Assembly (NCBI GenBank): GCA_002894305.1
Contig: PGEI01000028.1
Span: 1 to 33,876, forward strand
DNA: 33,876 bases
Origin: Comamonadaceae bacterium CD01
GTDB lineage: Bacteria > Pseudomonadota > Gammaproteobacteria > Burkholderiales > Burkholderiaceae_C
Direction: 5' to 3'
Both the position numbers and the translations under genes were made by a program. The notes under the pieces were generated by a model that searched no databases, was not told the origin of the DNA, and worked only from the letters and a program-made list of their open reading frames with translations. Each line of letters starts with the position of its first letter. The first letter of the stretch is position 1. Shown one piece after another: positions 1 through 7,952 of this stretch.

Positions 1-13
1 CGCCGGCGGTGGA

Positions 14-45
14 TTGTCCGTTTACACAAAATTCTGCACACCCTC
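14..45. mobile_element. possible IS256-type terminal inverted repeat (element end)
   Basis: The stretch reads on the minus strand as GAGGGTGTGCAGAATTTTG followed by TGTAAACGGAC. From memory this resembles the terminal inverted repeats of IS256 (Mutator) family elements in betaproteobacteria. No transposase is inside the window, so if real this is only the tip of an element lying to the left. Bases 46-179 hold nothing recognisable. Confidence 0.35.
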
Positions 46-179
46 GAACATAACGTGCAGTCTCAAGCTGCAAGAGGGTTTTGTGCCCATTAATTTCGTC
101 CTTTCTTGTTTCTGAATTCATCGAACACTCAGGTTCCGGCAAGATTCTTGCGGCAGTGCAGCGGCTGGGATGGGAACAA

Positions 180-207
180 GGCCTCTGGCACCGAGATGCC
201 AGAGGCC
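180..207 (-). terminator. intrinsic terminator of the metal-ATPase gene
   Basis: A perfect 11-bp inverted repeat (GGCCTCTGGCA and TGCCAGAGGCC, 6-nt loop) begins 23 bp beyond the ATPase stop codon. Read on the minus strand the second arm is followed by TTGTT, a modest U-tract. Position and stem strength fit a rho-independent terminator ending the HMA-ATPase transcript. Confidence 0.65.
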
Positions 208-230
208 GAGGCAACGATCATGTGCACCGC

Positions 231-2150
231 TCAAATGGATGGAGCCGACTCTCTCGCCACTGTCGACAAGGGCGCTGAGTGCGCCGGTGTCGCGCGCCGC
301 AGCAGCCGCATGGCATTGGCAATCACGATCAATACCGAGCCTTCGTGGAACAGCATGCCGGCGGCCATGGTCACCCCACCCATCAGCACACCGGTCAGCA
401 GGAGGCCGACGGTCGCTAGAGCGATGACGATGTTCTGGCGGATGTTGGAGAGCGTGCGCCGCGCCAGCGAGATGGCCTCGGGCAGCTTGAGCAGGTCGTC
501 GCCCATGAGCGCGATGTCGGCGGTCTCCACCGCCACGGCCGAGCCGGCTGCGCCCATGGCCACGCCGACGTCGGCGGTGGCCAGCGCCGGCGCGTCGTTG
601 ACGCCGTCGCCAACCATCGCGACGACGTGGCCGGCCCGCTGCAGGCGGGCGACGATGTCGAGCTTGTCCTCGGGCAGCAGCCCGGCGTGCACCTCGTCGA
701 TGCCGGTGGCGGCGGCAACGGCATCGGCCACCGGCTTCACGTCGCCGGTGAGCATGACGACCTTCTTCACGCCCGCCTTGTGCAGCGCGGCCACCATGGC
801 TGCGGCGTCGCGCCGGATCTCGTCGGCCACGGCGATCACGCCCAGCACCTGGTCGTCCACGGCAACGATCATGGGCGTGCGCCCCTGGGTGGCCAGTTGA
901 TGCGCCTGGCGGTCTGCGCCCACCGTATCGGCGACGCCAAACTGCTCCAGCAAGGCCAGGTTGCCGATCAGCACCCGCTTGCCCTCGACGCGGGCGGTGA
1001 TGCCCTTGCCGATCACGGGCTCGATGTGCTCGGGCAGCTCGGCCACCGCGATGCCTGCTTGCTCCGCCGCTTCCAGGATGGGACGCGCCAGCGGGTGCTC
1101 GGAGCCGGCCTCGGCGCGCGCCGCCCAGGCGAGCACCTGGTTCTTGTCCACGCCCGGCGCCAGCGCCACGACATCGGTGAGCTGCGGGCGGCCCTTGGTC
1201 AGCGTGCCGGTCTTGTCCACGGCCACGACGTCGATCTTGGCCGCGGTCTCCAGGAACTCGCCGCCCTTGATCAGGATGCCGTCGCGTGCCGAGCGGCCGA
1301 TGCCGGCGACGATGGACACGGGAATGGAGATCACCAGCGCCCCCGGGCAGGCCACCACCAGCAGGGTCAGGCCCAGCACCACGCTGCCGCTGATGAGGCC
1401 GGCCAGCAGCGCCAGCACGACGACGGCGGGGGTGTACCAGGACGAAAACCGGTCCATGAATTTCTGCGTGCGCGCCTTGGCGTCCTGCGCGTCTTCCACG
1501 CGGTGAATGATGCGCGCCAGCGTGGTGTCGGCGCCGATGCCGGTGGCCAGCACCTGCAGAAAGCCGCCGCGCGAGATGGTGCCGGCGAAGACATGGTCGC
1601 CCTTGGACTTTTCCACCGGGATCGATTCGCCGGTGATCGACGCCTCGTCGAGCGCGCCGGTACCGGCGATCACCTCGCCATCGACCGGCACCTTGGCGCC
1701 GTTCTTGACCAGCACCACCTCGCCCATGGCGACGCTGGCGGCGGGGATTTCCACCTGCTCGCCCTTGCGCATCACGATGGCCGTGTCCGGCGCCACGGCG
1801 ATCAGCTCGGCCAGCGCCGCGCGGGTCTTGTTTAAGGTGGCCGATTCCAGCGCGTGGCCAATGGCAAACAGGAAGGTGACGGCCGCCGCCTCCCAATACT
1901 CACCAATGATCAGCGCGCCGACGGCGGCGATGCTCACCAACAGGTCGATGCTGATGTGGCGCACGGCCAGCGCACGTACGGCGTTGCGCACGATGGGCGC
2001 GCCGGCGACGAGGGCGGCGGCGACCATCAGCCACTGGGCCGCCAGGGCAGCGCCGTAGCCCTTGGATGCGGTGAATGAAGCCAGGATCAGCAGGCCGGAC
2101 AAGGCGGGAGTCGTCCAGCGGCCGTTGATCCATGCGTTGATCTTGTTCAT
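231..2150 (-). CDS. heavy-metal translocating P1B-type ATPase (CPG variant)
   Basis: Inner-membrane ATPase predicted to export a transition-metal ion. The 639-residue protein shows membrane helices from about residue 15 to 105, the actuator loop with TGES (173-176), a metal-site helix with ACPGALVIS (267-275), the phosphorylation site DKTGTLT (Asp312), the SEHPLAR nucleotide-binding motif (about 350-356), GDGVNDAP, and a final helix with HEGS. It has no N-terminal HMA domain; a separate HMA protein is encoded just upstream. The metal-site motif is CPG where CPC, SPC or TPC is usual, so substrate is uncertain; HEGS resembles the HEGGT motif of the P1B-4 class. The ATG is supported by GGAGG eight bases upstream. 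The family assignment is firm, the metal is not. Confidence 0.93.
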   Translation of the reverse strand: MNKINAWINGRWTTPALSGLLILASFTASKGYGAALAAQWLMVAAALVAGAPIVRNAVRALAVRHISIDLLVSIAAVGALIIGEYWEAAAVTFLFAIGHALESATLNKTRAALAELIAVAPDTAIVMRKGEQVEIPAASVAMGEVVLVKNGAKVPVDGEVIAGTGALDEASITGESIPVEKSKGDHVFAGTISRGGFLQVLATGIGADTTLARIIHRVEDAQDAKARTQKFMDRFSSWYTPAVVVLALLAGLISGSVVLGLTLLVVACPGALVISIPVSIVAGIGRSARDGILIKGGEFLETAAKIDVVAVDKTGTLTKGRPQLTDVVALAPGVDKNQVLAWAARAEAGSEHPLARPILEAAEQAGIAVAELPEHIEPVIGKGITARVEGKRVLIGNLALLEQFGVADTVGADRQAHQLATQGRTPMIVAVDDQVLGVIAVADEIRRDAAAMVAALHKAGVKKVVMLTGDVKPVADAVAAATGIDEVHAGLLPEDKLDIVARLQRAGHVVAMVGDGVNDAPALATADVGVAMGAAGSAVAVETADIALMGDDLLKLPEAISLARRTLSNIRQNIVIALATVGLLLTGVLMGGVTMAAGMLFHEGSVLIVIANAMRLLRRATPAHSAPLSTVARESAPSI

Positions 2151-2255
2151 GGGGTTGGCCTCCGAAGGTGGTCAAGCGGGACAGGGCAGCCACCGCCGCC
2201 GGGCGCGGCGGTGTGCTGCTCGTGGAGTGAGCGGCGCGGGGGCCATGGTGGTGCG

Positions 2256-2486
2256 TCAGAACGCCGAGGCGCGCGCGGTGTAGCCCACCTTGGCGATGGC
2301 GGCGATGAGATCGTCCGCGCTGACGGTTTCGGGGTGGTGGTCGACTTCGATGCGCGCCGATGCGAAGTGCACCTTGACGTGGCTCACGCCCGCCATCGCG
2401 CCGACGCTTTTCTCGATCTTGGTCACGCAGGACGGGCAGGAAAAACCCTCGGCGCGCAAGGTGGTGCGGGTGTTGGTGTTGGTCAT
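2256..2486 (-). CDS. HMA-domain metallochaperone (CopZ-like)
   Basis: A 76-residue cytoplasmic protein consisting of one heavy-metal-associated (ferredoxin-like) domain. The metal-binding loop is GFSCPSC near residues 14-20, the usual position of GMTCxxC, with Phe-Ser in place of Met-Thr. It precedes the P1B ATPase gene by 105 bp in the same orientation, and the ATPase lacks its own HMA domain, so it probably delivers metal to that pump or acts as its detached regulatory domain. AAGGAA lies at a normal distance before the ATG. Which metal (Cu, Zn or another) cannot be read from the sequence. Confidence 0.88.
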   Translation of the reverse strand: MTNTNTRTTLRAEGFSCPSCVTKIEKSVGAMAGVSHVKVHFASARIEVDHHPETVSADDLIAAIAKVGYTARASAF

Positions 2487-2596
2487 GGTTTTTTCCTTGT
2501 ATGACGGTCTGGTTGAGGGATGCCTTCACTGTAGGCAGGCCCGCCGTATTGCTCCATGAGAAACGTCAATCAACAGCAGCCGACTTTGGCGCTGAC

Positions 2597-3361
2597 TCAA
2601 ACCATGCCGTCGCGCACTTGCTCCAAGCGCGCCGCATCGACGATGGCGACCCAGCGCCGGCCGGCGTCGATCCAGCCCTCGCGCTGCCACTGGCTGAGCA
2701 AGCGGCTGACCGATTCGGTGGCCGCGCCGGCCATGGCGGCCAGGTCCTCGCGCGCCAGCGGCACGTCCAGCAGCATGGCCTCGTTCCAGGGCTTGCCGAC
2801 CTTGTCGGCAAGAACCAGCAGCAAGGCTGCCAGGCGCTGCTCCAGCGGCGCCCCGGCCAGCATGTGAATGGCGTGCTGCGACTGCGTCAGCCGGTGCGCC
2901 ACGCCCTTGAGCGTGGTCACAGCGACTTGCGGAATTTCTTGCAGGATGGCGTCGTACTCAGGCGCATCCAGGCCCAGCAGGCAGGCCGGCGTCAAGGCGG
3001 TGGCGCTGTCGGCGTAGAACTGCTGGCCCAGCGCCGGCAGCGCGCCAAAGAAATCGCCTGGGGTGAGCAAGTCAATCAGCGACTGGCGCCCATCGGCCGC
3101 CAGCCGCGTGGTCTTGACGGCGCCGATCGCCACCACGTAAATGTGCGTCGCGGCATCGCCTTCCAGGTAGACGGGCTCCCCGGCCGCGAAGTTCTGGGCC
3201 TGGCAATGCCGGTTGACCTGCGCCAGTTGCCCGTCGTCGAGATCGGCAAAAAGAGGGACTTTGCGGCAAACGGCCATGCGCATGTCCAGCGAGCAGGCCG
3301 CCGGGTCCGGGTCTGGCATGGACAGGGGGATTTGGCGGCGTTTGTTTATGGCTTGTTTCAT
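2597..3361 (-). CDS. FNR/CRP-family transcriptional regulator
   Basis: A 254-residue DNA-binding regulator with a cyclic-nucleotide-binding-type beta-barrel (about 35-150), a dimerisation helix and a C-terminal winged helix. The recognition helix has E216-S-V-S219-R220, matching the E..SR of E. coli FNR that reads TTGAT-N4-ATCAA. Cys23, Cys32 and Cys127 align with FNR cluster ligands Cys20, Cys29 and Cys122, but the position of Cys23 is Asp26. A three-Cys plus Asp [4Fe-4S] site is therefore possible. The frame opens further upstream at a TTG (3439); I chose the ATG at 3361, though no strong ribosome site is visible and ATG 3319 is also possible. It lies between the cytochrome b561 and HMA genes, all on the minus strand. 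Confidence 0.88.
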   Translation of the reverse strand: MKQAINKRRQIPLSMPDPDPAACSLDMRMAVCRKVPLFADLDDGQLAQVNRHCQAQNFAAGEPVYLEGDAATHIYVVAIGAVKTTRLAADGRQSLIDLLTPGDFFGALPALGQQFYADSATALTPACLLGLDAPEYDAILQEIPQVAVTTLKGVAHRLTQSQHAIHMLAGAPLEQRLAALLLVLADKVGKPWNEAMLLDVPLAREDLAAMAGAATESVSRLLSQWQREGWIDAGRRWVAIVDAARLEQVRDGMV

Positions 3362-3457
3362 CGTGCTGTGGAATAAGTTCGCGGCGTCTTGAGCCGATCT
3401 GCCGGTGTTCCGGCCGGCGTCCAGATCCGGAGCTGGCAAGGGTTTTGCGGCAGCCGG

Positions 3458-4033
3458 TCAGCGGCTGTCTCTGGAGTTTGGGTCAAGTCGAGCCCGCCCC
3501 AGGCCCATGCGTGCCAGCGTCGTGTCGTGCATCAGGTAGTGATGCACCAGCGCCGCTGCAGCGTGTAGGCCGATCAGCCAGTACCCGAGTGTGCCGATTG
3601 CCTCGTGGACTTCTTTGAGGCCGCCTGCAAGCGCCTTGTCAGGCGCCATCAGCCCAGGCAGTTCGAGTCCGAACAAGGACACGGGCGCGCCCTTGGCGTT
3701 CAGGCTCAGATAGCCGAGAACGGGCGCCGCGATGAGCAGGCCGTAAAGCGCCCAGTGCATGACATGGGCCAAGCGGGACTGCCACGCGGGCGTACCGGCA
3801 AGCTCACTGGGTTGACCCAGCATCCACCGCAGCGGCAGCCGAACCAATACGACGACTGCGAAAACCAGGATGCCCAGGCTTTCATGCCAGCTCTTGGCCA
3901 GCGCCCGCTCGGCACTGCCCTTGGGCAGGCCATCGTGCAGCTCGATCAAGGCATAGACACCGACCATCAGCAGCAGCGTCAGCCAGTGCAGTGTGATGAG
4001 CGTTGGATGGTAGCGTTCAGTGGTTCTGGACAT
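3458..4033 (-). CDS. cytochrome b561 family membrane protein
   Basis: A 191-residue inner-membrane protein with four predicted helices, of the bacterial cytochrome b561/YceJ type, expected to bind two b hemes and pass electrons between the quinone pool and a periplasmic or membrane partner. Candidate heme histidines lie in YHPTLITLHW near the N terminus, WHESLG, HVMHWALYG and the GLHAAAALVHHY segment near the C terminus. The frame extends upstream of 4033 but that part has no membrane or b561 character; the ATG at 4033 follows GAGAG. The regulator gene follows after 96 bp. Confidence 0.88.
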   Translation of the reverse strand: MSRTTERYHPTLITLHWLTLLLMVGVYALIELHDGLPKGSAERALAKSWHESLGILVFAVVVLVRLPLRWMLGQPSELAGTPAWQSRLAHVMHWALYGLLIAAPVLGYLSLNAKGAPVSLFGLELPGLMAPDKALAGGLKEVHEAIGTLGYWLIGLHAAAALVHHYLMHDTTLARMGLGRARLDPNSRDSR

Positions 4034-4051
4034 GAGGCTCTCAATGTGGAT

Positions 4052-4098
4052 GCGGGCGTGAACGTGGCAGCCCGCGCTTTTGCAGGCGAGGCTGCCAC
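4052..4098 (-). promoter_or_regulatory. overlapping alternative hairpins in the b561 leader
   Basis: Two inverted repeats share bases: GTGGCAGCC (4064-4072) with GGCTGCCAC (4090-4098), and GCGGGC (4052-4057) with GCCCGC (4070-4075). Only one can form at a time. They lie 18-65 bases upstream of the cytochrome b561 start, so on its mRNA they could form an attenuator-like switch, or the larger one could end the preceding transcript; no U-tract is visible. Confidence 0.35.
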
Positions 4099-4171
4099 GA
4101 TGCCAACCCTCGTTCCGGTTCTGAAAAAGCAGCTGATGGATTCTTGCTGCCCCTGCTTGCAGCACCGTTTG

Positions 4172-4681
4172 TCAGCCGATGGATGCGTCGCGACCGGTTG
4201 GCTGCTGCGCCATAGCCACCCAACGCAGCCCATCGCCCTGGCTGAGGTAGTAGTGGCCGTCGGGACTGATCACCACCGCACGGGGTGCGATCGAGTCGAA
4301 GAAGTACTGCCAGCCAAACCCGGGCATGCCGGCCTGGGCCTGGTTGGCGATGGCCTGCCAGGGCGCCGTTGCCGTTTCCGCCGCTGGTTGGGCTGCGGCG
4401 ATCCAGCGCAGCCCCTTGCCGCGGCTCAAGTAGTAATGGCCATCAGGGCTGATGACGACGGCGCGCGCTGCCTGCGGGTTGAAGAAATACTGCCAGCCAT
4501 GTCCGGGCGAGCCTGCCTCGGCCGAATTGGGAATGGCCTGCCAGGGTGCGTTCAGCGCTTCGATGCGCTCGGCGCGGCTGGCGTGGCGCTGCGTGCGATC
4601 GGAATGATCGCCGGCCAGGGCGGTGTTGCCCAGCAGGGCCGCGGCGATGCCGATGGAGGCGATGGTGGTGGCGACTTGCAT
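4172..4681 (-). CDS. exported protein of two tandem 53-residue repeats, unknown function
   Basis: A 169-residue protein with a signal peptide (residues 1 to about 24, cleavage near ALA-GDH). The rest is two nearly identical units, about 45-98 and 106-159. Each runs APWQAI, then AGxPGxGWQYFF, RAVVISPDGHYYLS and GLRW. I do not recognise a named domain. The repeated Trp/Tyr/Phe core suggests two small beta-rich modules, perhaps binding a ligand, cell-wall material or another periplasmic protein. The ATG follows a clear AAGGAG. Its promoter shares an array of phased elements with the PepSY/DUF2271 operon, so it may belong to the same regulon. It is preceded by the ApbE gene 98 bp upstream. Confidence 0.8.
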   Translation of the reverse strand: MQVATTIASIGIAAALLGNTALAGDHSDRTQRHASRAERIEALNAPWQAIPNSAEAGSPGHGWQYFFNPQAARAVVISPDGHYYLSRGKGLRWIAAAQPAAETATAPWQAIANQAQAGMPGFGWQYFFDSIAPRAVVISPDGHYYLSQGDGLRWVAMAQQPTGRDASIG

Positions 4682-4738
4682 GACGTTCTCCTTGAGTTGC
4701 AATGCAGTCACGATCGACTGTGGCTGCAGTCTGCGCGG

Positions 4739-4782
4739 GTGTGGGTGAACCGGTGCTGAACAGCCTCTTCACCCGCCGTTCA
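4739..4782 (-). promoter_or_regulatory. four-unit 11-bp-phased regulator array, copy 1
   Basis: On the minus strand the cores TGAAC, TGAA, TTCAG and TTCACCC begin at exact 11-bp steps (4782, 4771, 4760, 4749). The array ends 57 bp before the start codon of the repeat protein. The same arrangement with the same cores occurs at 8922-8965. Tandem elements at helical spacing are typical of OmpR/PhoB-type response-regulator sites; that identity is inference. A separate palindrome CAGTC-N6-GACTG sits at 4705-4720. Confidence 0.6.
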
Positions 4783-5757
4783 TGCCGTACCCGCCGATGC
4801 GGCAGCGGCGAAGCGGCCCGAGCCCAACTCGACCAGCGCCTCGCCCCGGCGCAGCAGCCACAAGGCATCCAGGCCGTGCCGATGCGCCAAGGCCAGGCCC
4901 TGGCCCGAGCCCGCCACCAGCAAGGCGGTGGCCCAGGCGTCGGCGTCCATGCAACGGGGCGCCAGCACGGTGACGCTGGCGACGCCGTTGTTCACCGGCT
5001 TGCCGCTGCGCCCGTCCATGCTGTGCGCCAGGCGTGCCTGGCCCACCTGGACGAAGTGCCGGTAATCGCCCGACGTGGCCACGGCCAGGTCCTGCAGCTC
5101 GATCACCCCGTGCGCGGCGCGCAGGCCTGCACGCGGGCTCTCCAGCGCCACCGCCCAGGGCGCGCCGCTGGCCTGGGGGCCGATGGCGCGCAGCTCGCCG
5201 TCCAGTGCGACCAGGGCGTGGCACACGCCGTGTCCGGTGAGCACGGCACACATACGATCCACGGCATAGCCTTTGGCGATGCCGCACAAATCGAGCTGCA
5301 GTGGCGAGTGCTTGCGCGCCAGGCCGGCGGCCAAGTCCAGCTCAAGGGCTTGCGGTGTCGGCAGGCGTTTGGCATTGCGCGCGGCGCGGATGGCCTCGGC
5401 GTCCGGCGTGTCGCATGCCGCGCCAAAGCCCCAGGCATCGACCAGTGCGCCGACGGCGGGATCAAACGCTCCGTCGCTCAGGCGGCAGACTTCGAGCGCG
5501 CGGGCCAGCACCTCAAGGATCTGCGCCGGCAGTGCCAGCCAATCGCCTACCGGCGCACGGTTGAGCTGATTCAGTGCGCTTTCCGGCTGCCAGGGCGACA
5601 TCTGGGCATCGACTTGTTCGACCGCTTCGGCCAGCGCCTGGCACAGTGCGTTCGTGTCCAGCACAGGCGGTACATCGCAGCTCACGGCCCAGCGCGTGGC
5701 CATGGTCGGCCCGTGCAGTTGCAGCCGGTGCAAGGGCTCAGAACAGGTCTTCGGCAT
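4780..5757 (-). CDS. apbE: FAD:protein FMN transferase ApbE
   Basis: A 325-residue enzyme that transfers FMN from FAD to a Ser or Thr of extracytoplasmic flavoproteins. Family motifs are present in order: MSPWQPESALNQLNR (about 53-67), LDLCGIAKGYAVDR (about 155-168), LDGEL, ATSGDYRHF, HSMDGRSGKPV and DADAWATALLVAG, which includes the Mg-binding region. No signal peptide or lipobox is obvious, which is unusual for a periplasmic ApbE; a shorter start at MATRW is possible. It overlaps the end of the flavoreductase gene by 20 bp and has AAGG before its ATG. Its most likely substrate is the DUF2271 protein two genes upstream. Confidence 0.93.
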   Translation of the reverse strand: MPKTCSEPLHRLQLHGPTMATRWAVSCDVPPVLDTNALCQALAEAVEQVDAQMSPWQPESALNQLNRAPVGDWLALPAQILEVLARALEVCRLSDGAFDPAVGALVDAWGFGAACDTPDAEAIRAARNAKRLPTPQALELDLAAGLARKHSPLQLDLCGIAKGYAVDRMCAVLTGHGVCHALVALDGELRAIGPQASGAPWAVALESPRAGLRAAHGVIELQDLAVATSGDYRHFVQVGQARLAHSMDGRSGKPVNNGVASVTVLAPRCMDADAWATALLVAGSGQGLALAHRHGLDALWLLRRGEALVELGSGRFAAAASAGTA

Positions 5758-7942
5758 AGCGCCCCTTGGCCTTCAGTGCGTTCACGTCAAGGCCCAGCGG
5801 CGCCAGCAGCGCATCGAGCACCTCGCCCACGCCCTGGGCCATGGGGCGGCTGCCGCACACGCGCACCGCGGCGCCGGCGGCCAGCAATTTGCGCAGGCGT
5901 TCGGCGTCGCGTTGCAGGATTTCCTGCACGTAGCCGCCGCCGGGCACGCGCGAGAAGATGGTGTTGACGCTGGCCACGCGCTGCTCGGCCTGCCAGCGCG
6001 CGATCTCGGAGCCGAAGTAGTAGTCGGTGGCCGGGTCGCGCGCGCCGAAGTACAGGTGCATCGGCGTGCGCTCGTCGTTGCGCCGAATGAAGCCTGCCAG
6101 CGGTGCCACGCCGGTGCCAGCGCCGATCAGCAGCACGCTCGGCGGTCGACCGCTGAGGGTAAAGCCCGGGTTGGCACGGATGAAGGCCTGCGTGCTGTCG
6201 CCCGGCTTGAGCCCCAGCAGGTGCGCCGAGCACACGCCGCCGGGCCACTGGCGCACGCAGATTTCCAGAAAGCCGTCGGCGCTGCCCGACGCCAGCGAGT
6301 AATAGCGCGCCACCGCGTTCCCCGGTGGCACGATACCTACCAGGTCGCCCGCCTCGAAGCGGCCCAGGCCGCAGCCGAGCAGACGCGCAAACCACGGCTG
6401 GCGCGGCCAGGCAAAGCGCAGGATGGCCGTGGGCCGATCGGCCTGGCCGGGGTAGTCGCGCCGCTCGACGAGCGTCAGCGCGGTGGTGGCGGGCAGACGG
6501 GGTCGGTAATCGATCGCCAGCGGCTGGCCCAGGGCCTGCGCCAGTGCCTCGCCCCAGCGGGCGAACTGCTGCGCCGACTGCTGGTGGATCAGCTCCAGCG
6601 GCAGTAGGCTCGCATGCCCCTGGGCACGCAGCGCCTGCTCGACGGCCTGTGCATAGGCGCAGAACGCCGGGTATTGGCGATCGCCAAAACCCAGCACCGT
6701 CACCGGCACGCCGCTGCCGCCCTGCGCGGCAATGCGCTCCAGCGCATGACGCGCATGCGCCGGCGGCTGGCCATCGCCATGCGTGGCCGCCAGGATGAAG
6801 ACCTGCTGCGCCGTGGGCGTGATCTGGAAGTGCTCCAGTGCGCTGCTGTGCACGCGCCGCCCGGCGCGTACCAGCGCGGCATGCAAGGCCTGGGCAAAGC
6901 CCCAGGTGCTGCCGCCCTCGCTGGCGACGAAGATCAGCACCTCGGCCTGCTGCAGGCGGGAGTTGTCGGCGATGTGCACCGCGTTGCGGCGCCCCTGCCA
7001 CCAGATCAGCACGCCGCTCGCCCAGAACAGCAGCACGCAGAGGCCTGCGAGGCCCATCACCACGGCCCACGGCCAGGCGCTCTCGCCGGTGTGCAGCACG
7101 CGGGCCCAGTCGTCCAGCCGCTGCGCCAACGTCGCCTCCTGCCAGGCCAAGGTATCGCCGCTGTGGCGGTCAATCCAGCCTTGGCCGCGCGTGGTCGCCA
7201 CCTGCCAGGTGTCGGTGGGGTCGCCCGCATCGGGGAGGTTGACGCGGTGCAGATCGCCGACGCCGAGGTCGCGCAGCAGCGGTAGCTGCGCCGGCGCCAG
7301 GTCGGCCCCCGTGCTGGCGCTGGAAACAACGTCGGGCTCGGGCCCGGCTTCCAGTTCGAGCAGGCCGAGTGTCGAGGCGCTCATGGTCAGCGCCGTGATC
7401 GAGGACAGCAGCAGCAGGGCCAGCACCACCCGGCCCGCCAGTACGTGCAGGCGCTGCGCCAGGGTGCCGCGCACCCGGCCTGCCACATGGCGCCAGCCGC
7501 CCATGCGGCGCACGAGCAGCACCAGGCCGGAAATCGACAGCAAGACCATGGCCAGCGCCGTGGCCGCGGCGCCCCAGCGCCCACCATCGCCCAGCAGCAG
7601 CGCGCGGTGCAGGTTCTTGACCCAGCGCGGCATGCTGGAGGGCTGGTAGTTGCCAAGCAGCTGGCCGCTGGTTGCATCGACGTAGCGCGCCTGCGCTTGG
7701 TCGCCGTCGAAGCCGAAGGCGGCGACGGCGCCCGAGGGCAGGCGACGGATTTCCTCGACGCCGGGCATGGCCTGCTGCACCTGTTGCACCAGCGTGGCCA
7801 CCGGCAGGTCGGCCGGTGCTGTCGGCGCCTGCCAGGCCTCCTGCACCGGATCCAGGGCCAGCAGGGCACCGGACAGGCCCAGCACCAGGGCCACGGTGCC
7901 CAGGCTCAGACCCAGCCATCGGTGGACGGCTTTCCAGTTCAT
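5738..7942 (-). CDS. PepSY-membrane / flavodoxin / FAD-NAD(P)H reductase fusion
   Basis: A 734-residue inner-membrane flavoreductase. An N-terminal PepSY-associated membrane region (about 1-320, four helices with histidines 7, 112, 166 and 284 near membrane faces, possible heme ligands) is fused to a flavodoxin-like FMN domain (about 333-480, with VASEGGSTWGFA and ATHGDGQPP). A CysJ-like FAD domain with RYYSLASG and a nucleotide domain with GAGTGVAPLAGF follow, and the protein ends in KGRYAEDLF. It should carry electrons from cytoplasmic NAD(P)H through FAD and FMN toward the membrane and periplasm. It lies 10 bp after the DUF2271 gene and overlaps apbE. Such fusions are sometimes annotated as sulfite reductase flavoproteins; context argues for extracytoplasmic electron transfer instead. 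Confidence 0.92.
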   Translation of the reverse strand: MNWKAVHRWLGLSLGTVALVLGLSGALLALDPVQEAWQAPTAPADLPVATLVQQVQQAMPGVEEIRRLPSGAVAAFGFDGDQAQARYVDATSGQLLGNYQPSSMPRWVKNLHRALLLGDGGRWGAAATALAMVLLSISGLVLLVRRMGGWRHVAGRVRGTLAQRLHVLAGRVVLALLLLSSITALTMSASTLGLLELEAGPEPDVVSSASTGADLAPAQLPLLRDLGVGDLHRVNLPDAGDPTDTWQVATTRGQGWIDRHSGDTLAWQEATLAQRLDDWARVLHTGESAWPWAVVMGLAGLCVLLFWASGVLIWWQGRRNAVHIADNSRLQQAEVLIFVASEGGSTWGFAQALHAALVRAGRRVHSSALEHFQITPTAQQVFILAATHGDGQPPAHARHALERIAAQGGSGVPVTVLGFGDRQYPAFCAYAQAVEQALRAQGHASLLPLELIHQQSAQQFARWGEALAQALGQPLAIDYRPRLPATTALTLVERRDYPGQADRPTAILRFAWPRQPWFARLLGCGLGRFEAGDLVGIVPPGNAVARYYSLASGSADGFLEICVRQWPGGVCSAHLLGLKPGDSTQAFIRANPGFTLSGRPPSVLLIGAGTGVAPLAGFIRRNDERTPMHLYFGARDPATDYYFGSEIARWQAEQRVASVNTIFSRVPGGGYVQEILQRDAERLRKLLAAGAAVRVCGSRPMAQGVGEVLDALLAPLGLDVNALKAKGRYAEDLF

Positions 7943-7952
7943 GCCTTGCTCC

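Noticed and set aside
627-1835. Plus-strand frame of about 402 codons across the metal ATPase gene
   Set aside because: Antisense shadow: no domain, a composition dominated by His, Gly and Arg, while the minus strand encodes all P-type ATPase motifs.
5738-7942. Assignment of the flavoreductase as sulfite reductase CysJ
   Set aside because: The PepSY membrane helices, absence of a CysI partner and the ApbE/DUF2271 neighbours point to extracytoplasmic electron transfer.
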